Shown here one piece after another: positions 60,804 through 64,000 of a stretch of 64,000 nucleotides of DNA (the stretch's first letter is position 1; every line of letters starts with the position of its first letter). The notes under the pieces were generated by a model. That model was not told the DNA's origin. It did no database searches and was given only the letters and a program-made list of their open reading frames with translations. The translations under genes were made by a program, and so were the position numbers. This DNA comes from Poriferisodalis sp026713105 (lineage in GTDB: Bacteria > Actinomycetota > Acidimicrobiia > Acidimicrobiales > Poriferisodalaceae), in contig OZ220472.1 in NCBI GenBank assembly GCA_965115995.1, positions 2,914,001-2,978,000 of the forward strand, written 5' to 3'.

Positions 60804-61649
60804 TCAGCCGGATGCAGCAGCGGCGTCGACGGTGTTCGCGAGCAGCATGGCGCGGGTCATCGGACCGACGCCGCCGAGGCGGGGGGTCACCCAGCCGGCC
60901 ACCTCGCCGACCGACTCGTCCACGTCGGACAGAATCTTGCGGCCCTCACGGGTGATGCCGCCGCCGACTACCGCTGCGCCGGGTTTCACCATGTCGGGCG
61001 TGACCAAGCCGGGCACGCCGGCTGCGGCGATGACGATGTCGGCCTGGCGGGTGTAAGCGCCCAGATCGGCCACGCCGGTGTGCACGACGGTCACGGCCGC
61101 GTTGGCGACCGGTCGCTTCAGCGCCATCAGCAGCGCCATCGGGCGGCCGATCGTGAGGCCGCGGCCCACGACGACCACGTGACGACCTTCCACCGGCACG
61201 CCGTAGTGCTCGAGCATCACCTGGATGCCACGCGGCGTACACGGCAGCGGGCCGTCCACGCCCATCACGAGCCGGCCCAGGTTCACCGGGTGCAAGCCGT
61301 CGGCGTCCTTGTCGGGGTCGATGGCCAGCAGTGCCGCTTCCTCGTTGAGCTGGCGCGGCAGAGGCAGTTGGACGATGTAGGCGTGCACTGCGGGATCGAC
61401 GTTGAAGCGCTCGATGACCGCATCCAGCTCAGCTTGGGTGATGTCGGCGGGAAGCTCTTCGTGAATCGAGGAAATGCCCACCTCGCTGCAGTCACGGATC
61501 TTGGCGCCCACATAGCTGTGGGACGCCGGATCGTCGCCGACGAGGATCGTGCCGAGCCCCGGTGCCAGGCCCTCCTGGGCAATCCGGATTCGCAGGTCGT
61601 CCTTGATCTGTTCGGCCAGCGCCTGGCCGTCCAACAGCACCGCAGTCAC
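60804..61649 (-). CDS. folD: Methylenetetrahydrofolate dehydrogenase/cyclohydrolase
   Basis: This 281-aa enzyme starts at ATG 61649. It has SHSYVGAKIRDCSEVGI (catalytic Tyr and Lys), YIVQLPLPRQL, DADGLHPVNLGRL, PCTPRGIQVMLEHY and VVVGRGLTIGRPMA (NADP loop; GR-x-x-x-(I/V)GRP). FolD interconverts 5,10-methylene- and 10-formyl-THF and so feeds the formyl donor to PurN and PurH encoded 20 kb away. It lies upstream of mdh on the same strand with 132 bases between. Confidence 0.96.
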   Translation of the reverse strand: MTAVLLDGQALAEQIKDDLRIRIAQEGLAPGLGTILVGDDPASHSYVGAKIRDCSEVGISSIHEELPADITQAELDAVIERFNVDPAVHAYIVQLPLPRQLNEEAALLAIDPDKDADGLHPVNLGRLVMGVDGPLPCTPRGIQVMLEHYGVPVEGRHVVVVGRGLTIGRPMALLMALKRPVANAAVTVVHTGVADLGAYTRQADIVIAAAGVPGLVTPDMVKPGAAVVGGGITREGRKILSDVDESVGEVAGWVTPRLGGVGPMTRAMLLANTVDAAAASG

Positions 61650-61734
61650 AGCGTGCCACCGTAGTGCTCTCCCGGCAGGAGCATGGCGTGCGCCGCCGGT
61701 GAGCGTCGCGCCGCGAAGTGGAGTGCAGCAGCGC

Positions 61735-61986
61735 TCAGTGAGCGAGGTTCAGGGGCTGTTCTACAAACGGCGCGGGAATCAGGTCTTCGTACATGGCAGG
61801 GTCGGGAGCGATGACCCGGACTGCACCGTCGCGATGCACCACCACTCCGGTACCGGTCTGGTATGCCCTCAGGTGCGCCTGCTTCGCCGCTTGACGCAGC
61901 GCCTCGAGGACATCTTCAAGGCCCTCTTCGAGATCCACGGGATTCCGCTGCCCGTTCGTGGCGTGTACGGCACCGTTAGTGCTCAT
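61735..61986 (-). CDS. Small partner protein of the zeta-type kinase
   Basis: This 83-aa protein starts at ATG 61986 and overlaps the end of the zeta-type gene by 11 bases. It is mostly helical (VDLEEGLEDVLEALRQAAKQ) with a beta C-terminal part (TGVVVHRDGAVRVIAPDPA). Small proteins of this kind regularly sit next to zeta-like ATPases, as likely antitoxins or regulators, although the order here (kinase first) is the reverse of classical epsilon-zeta. Confidence 0.65.
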   Translation of the reverse strand: MSTNGAVHATNGQRNPVDLEEGLEDVLEALRQAAKQAHLRAYQTGTGVVVHRDGAVRVIAPDPAMYEDLIPAPFVEQPLNLAH

Positions 61987-62503
61987 CGCGCTCCTTGCGC
62001 TCGAGAACCAAGGGTACGTCGTCCCTATTGTCGAACAGCACCCAGTCGTCCACGGCCTCAGCATAGACGTTGCGAAAGTTCGACAAGCCTGCGGCGAAAC
62101 GACGCCGCACGTCGTGCTCGGGTACATGATGCCCGCCTTCGGCCACGCGCTGTCGCACCCTCTCGACCGCCTCATCTGCCGTCGGCAGCGACAGGAACAA
62201 CAGCGTGACCTGGTAGCCCAGCTTGCGCCAGCGGATGATGCGGCGCAGGTAGGCCCGACCAGCCAGCGTCGTCTCGAATGCGAAGCTCTGCTGTGCTGCA
62301 GTGAGCCGATTGAGCTCGGCCAGCAGCAGCTTGCCGGCGCGAACGTTCGCACCGAGCGGGTCGATGGGCGCCAACCCGGCGGCGATCAAGTCGGCGTTGA
62401 CGTAGTCCATACCATCGGCTTGGTCAGGCAAGTACTGCATGGCGAACGTCGTCTTGCCCGCACCATTCGGCCCAGCAACGATGATGATCTCCGGGGCCGC
62501 CAT
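61976..62503 (-). CDS. Zeta-toxin-type kinase
   Basis: This 175-aa protein starts at ATG 62503. It has Walker A IIVAGPNGAGKTTFAM, the substrate-site DYVNADLIAAGLAP (catalytic Asp), SFAFETTLAGRAYL and a lid region RVRQRVAEGGHHVPEHDVRRR. These are the zeta family marks; zeta toxins phosphorylate UDP-N-acetylglucosamine and block wall synthesis, while chromosomal relatives may have other targets. It is shorter than epsilon-zeta toxins and is coupled to the 83-aa gene. Confidence 0.85.
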   Translation of the reverse strand: MAAPEIIIVAGPNGAGKTTFAMQYLPDQADGMDYVNADLIAAGLAPIDPLGANVRAGKLLLAELNRLTAAQQSFAFETTLAGRAYLRRIIRWRKLGYQVTLLFLSLPTADEAVERVRQRVAEGGHHVPEHDVRRRFAAGLSNFRNVYAEAVDDWVLFDNRDDVPLVLERKERDEH

Positions 62504-62512
62504 GGGCGAATG

Positions 62513-63796
62513 CTAGGGAGCAATGCCGCCGCGGTCAGGTCCTTTCTCGCGGCTGTGACGGTCGGCGGCAGCACGCTGGTGGCGACGCTGGTGCAGGCGT
62601 CGCAGGGCGGGCGACGCGGCGGCGAGGGTGCGATCGGCGGCAGCGAGGACCCGACCAGCGGTACCGGGCGTTTCGTTGTCGATGAGATTGCCCATCACCC
62701 GCAGGGTGAGGCGGGCGATGGCGTCGGTGCCGACTGCCAGCCGCAGGCCGTTTCGCAGGATGCGGGGATGGCCAATGAGGAATGAGAACCGCCTGCCGGT
62801 GCGCAGGAACGCGTCGAACTTCTCGGCCACGATGCGGTCATAGGTGTCCGCAACTGCGGACGGGTCCTCTGCGAACAGGTCAGCAACCAGGATCCCGGTC
62901 TCGAGGCCGTAGTCGATGCCCTCGCCGTTCATCGGGTTGATCAGCCCTGCCGCATCGCCGATGGCCACCCAGCCGGGGCCGTGGCGCTTGGTGGCGCTCA
63001 TCGGCAGGCGCCATGCGCGGGGACGCTCCAGATACGGGCCGAGCTGCCAGGCGTCGGCCACCAGGTCGCGGTAGCTGTCGCAGAGCCGGTTCAGGTTGAG
63101 CTTCTCGAAGCCCTTCATCGTGTTGAGCGCCCCGACGCCGATGTTGACCGTGCCGTCGCCGGCGGGGAACAGCCAGCCGTAGCCGGGCACCGCGGTGCCC
63201 TCGCCGTCGCGCAGCGTCAAGCAGGCCTCGAGGTATTCCTCGGCGTGGCGGGGAGTCTCCGCATAGGTGCGGATGGCGAGGCCGAACGGCTCGTCGGGGT
63301 CGCGCAGCGCACCCAGCATCCGGGCGGCCTGGCCCTGGGCGCCGGCGGCCAGCACCACGAGGTCGGCGGTCCAGCGTTCGCCGCCGGCGCTGACCCCCAC
63401 CGCTGCGCCGTCTTCGAGGATCGGCAGCGCCTCTGTGCCGAAGCAGAGCTCGGCTCCCGCGGCGGCAGCACCGTCGCACAGCGCGCTGTCGAGTCGGCGC
63501 CGGGGCCACACCGCTCCATAGGGCCCGAACTGGCCATTCGCCGGCCAGTCCAGCTCGCGAACCTGCCGTCCGGCGATCATCCGCAGCCCGGCAATGCGGT
63601 GCGCCTCGTCGAGCGAGACGCCCAGCTCGTCGAGCGCTGCGACCGCGCGGGGCGTCAGGCCGTCGCCGCAGACCTTGTCGCGCCCGGCGGGGGCCTTCTC
63701 GAACGCGGTCACCTCGATGCCCGCACCCGCGGCCCGCATGGCCGCCGCCGCACCGGCGGGCCCAGCCCCGATCACGATCATGTCCCGGTGCGGCAC
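62513..63796 (-). CDS. Geranylgeranyl reductase family flavoprotein
   Basis: This 427-aa protein starts at ATG 63796. FAD-binding blocks are MIVIGAGPAGAAAAMRAAGA, DKVCGDGLTPRAVAAL (the CGDG/GGL site), VWPRRRLDSALCDGA and AIGDAAGLINPMNGEGIDY. The family saturates isoprenoid chains, such as the menaquinone tail or archaeal-type lipids. In actinobacteria a menaquinone reductase (MenJ-type) role is common, but the substrate is not fixed by sequence. It lies just upstream of the zeta-type gene, 9 bases apart. Confidence 0.88.
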   Translation of the reverse strand: MPHRDMIVIGAGPAGAAAAMRAAGAGIEVTAFEKAPAGRDKVCGDGLTPRAVAALDELGVSLDEAHRIAGLRMIAGRQVRELDWPANGQFGPYGAVWPRRRLDSALCDGAAAAGAELCFGTEALPILEDGAAVGVSAGGERWTADLVVLAAGAQGQAARMLGALRDPDEPFGLAIRTYAETPRHAEEYLEACLTLRDGEGTAVPGYGWLFPAGDGTVNIGVGALNTMKGFEKLNLNRLCDSYRDLVADAWQLGPYLERPRAWRLPMSATKRHGPGWVAIGDAAGLINPMNGEGIDYGLETGILVADLFAEDPSAVADTYDRIVAEKFDAFLRTGRRFSFLIGHPRILRNGLRLAVGTDAIARLTLRVMGNLIDNETPGTAGRVLAAADRTLAAASPALRRLHQRRHQRAAADRHSREKGPDRGGIAP

Positions 63797-63949
63797 CGCT
63801 ACAGCCTGCCGATCCCGACGCCGGATCGCTCACCAACGGCCAGGGCCGCACTCCCGCCAACCCGGCCAATACACGACCGCCCACCCGCGTGTAATACGCG
63901 CAGGTCGTGGGCACACGAGAGAACGGCAACCCCGGCTGAACAGCCAGCG

Positions 63950-64000
63950 ATGACTGAAAGGGTGGCTCAGCTGTTCTGGGCGGCCAGCCAGCTGGCCGTG
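63950..64000 (+). CDS. Possible start of a gene running off the window
   Basis: ATG 63950 opens a frame of 17 residues (MTERVAQLFWAASQLAV) that reaches the window end. The residues suit a helical N-terminus, but no ribosome binding site is clear. The preceding 63797-63949 holds no other feature. Confidence 0.3.
   Translation, partial: MTERVAQLFWAASQLAV

Noticed and set aside
1..64000. CRISPR array
   Set aside because: I found no run of regularly spaced identical repeats; the few tandem repeats (41663, 36084, 2169) have two or three copies and no spacer pattern.

Overview
The window is a piece of a GC-rich chromosome from an actinobacterium. The evidence is an initiator tRNA, a UPF0182 (actinobacterial-type) membrane protein, a PucR-type regulator, an actinobacterial bifunctional PutA, a geranylgeranyl-reductase-type flavoprotein, and frequent GTG and TTG starts. 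Acidimicrobiia-like is my impression only; no marker here settles the class.

It has two halves that meet at an initiator tRNA-Met (36124-36200, minus strand). The left 36 kb is accessory DNA lying against the 3' end of that tRNA, the usual side for island integration. It holds: a partial unknown gene and a J-domain protein; a defence-type module made of an Avs-like STAND NTPase (2461-6876) divergent from a three-gene ABC-3C-like operon (7151-10821: REase-like effector, small winged-helix-like middle component, DUF3732/Rad50-like ATPase); unknown genes, a frameshifted recombinase remnant and a lone minimal nucleotidyltransferase; a PP2C remnant, a metallophosphoesterase and a thymine pyrophosphorylase-like base-modification protein; a 1134-aa unknown protein divergent from a run of HEPN- and AbiJ-like helical genes (21.8-27.2 kb); a DUF4268-type nuclease, a frameshifted TIGR02391-like gene and two small minus-strand operons; and a two-gene mobile element in which a tyrosine-recombinase-like protein is translationally coupled to a DDE-transposase-like protein (32706-35914). 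Hairpins and short repeats lie between the transposase and the tRNA.

The right 28 kb is compact, mostly core DNA: the UPF0182 gene, purN-purH, and a PBP4-type carboxypeptidase with a cell-wall-binding-like domain. A single minus-strand block of about 14.5 kb follows (58173 down to 43621): putA, FAD amine/amino-acid oxidase, hydantoin-racemase-like protein, DUF917, HyuA-like hydantoinase, M19 dipeptidase, PucR regulator and a ribose-type ABC importer. It reads as uptake and stepwise breakdown of a cyclic amide or modified amino acid, with proline or glutamate as a plausible outlet. After it come an orphan AbrB-type antitoxin, a RelE/HTH toxin-antitoxin pair with a perfect palindromic operator, mdh, folD, a zeta-type kinase with a small overlapping partner, and a geranylgeranyl-reductase-type flavoprotein.

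The strongest candidates for something undescribed are the divergent Avs-like/ABC-3C module, the HEPN-like cluster with its giant divergent partner, and the recombinase plus DDE-transposase element next to the tRNA.
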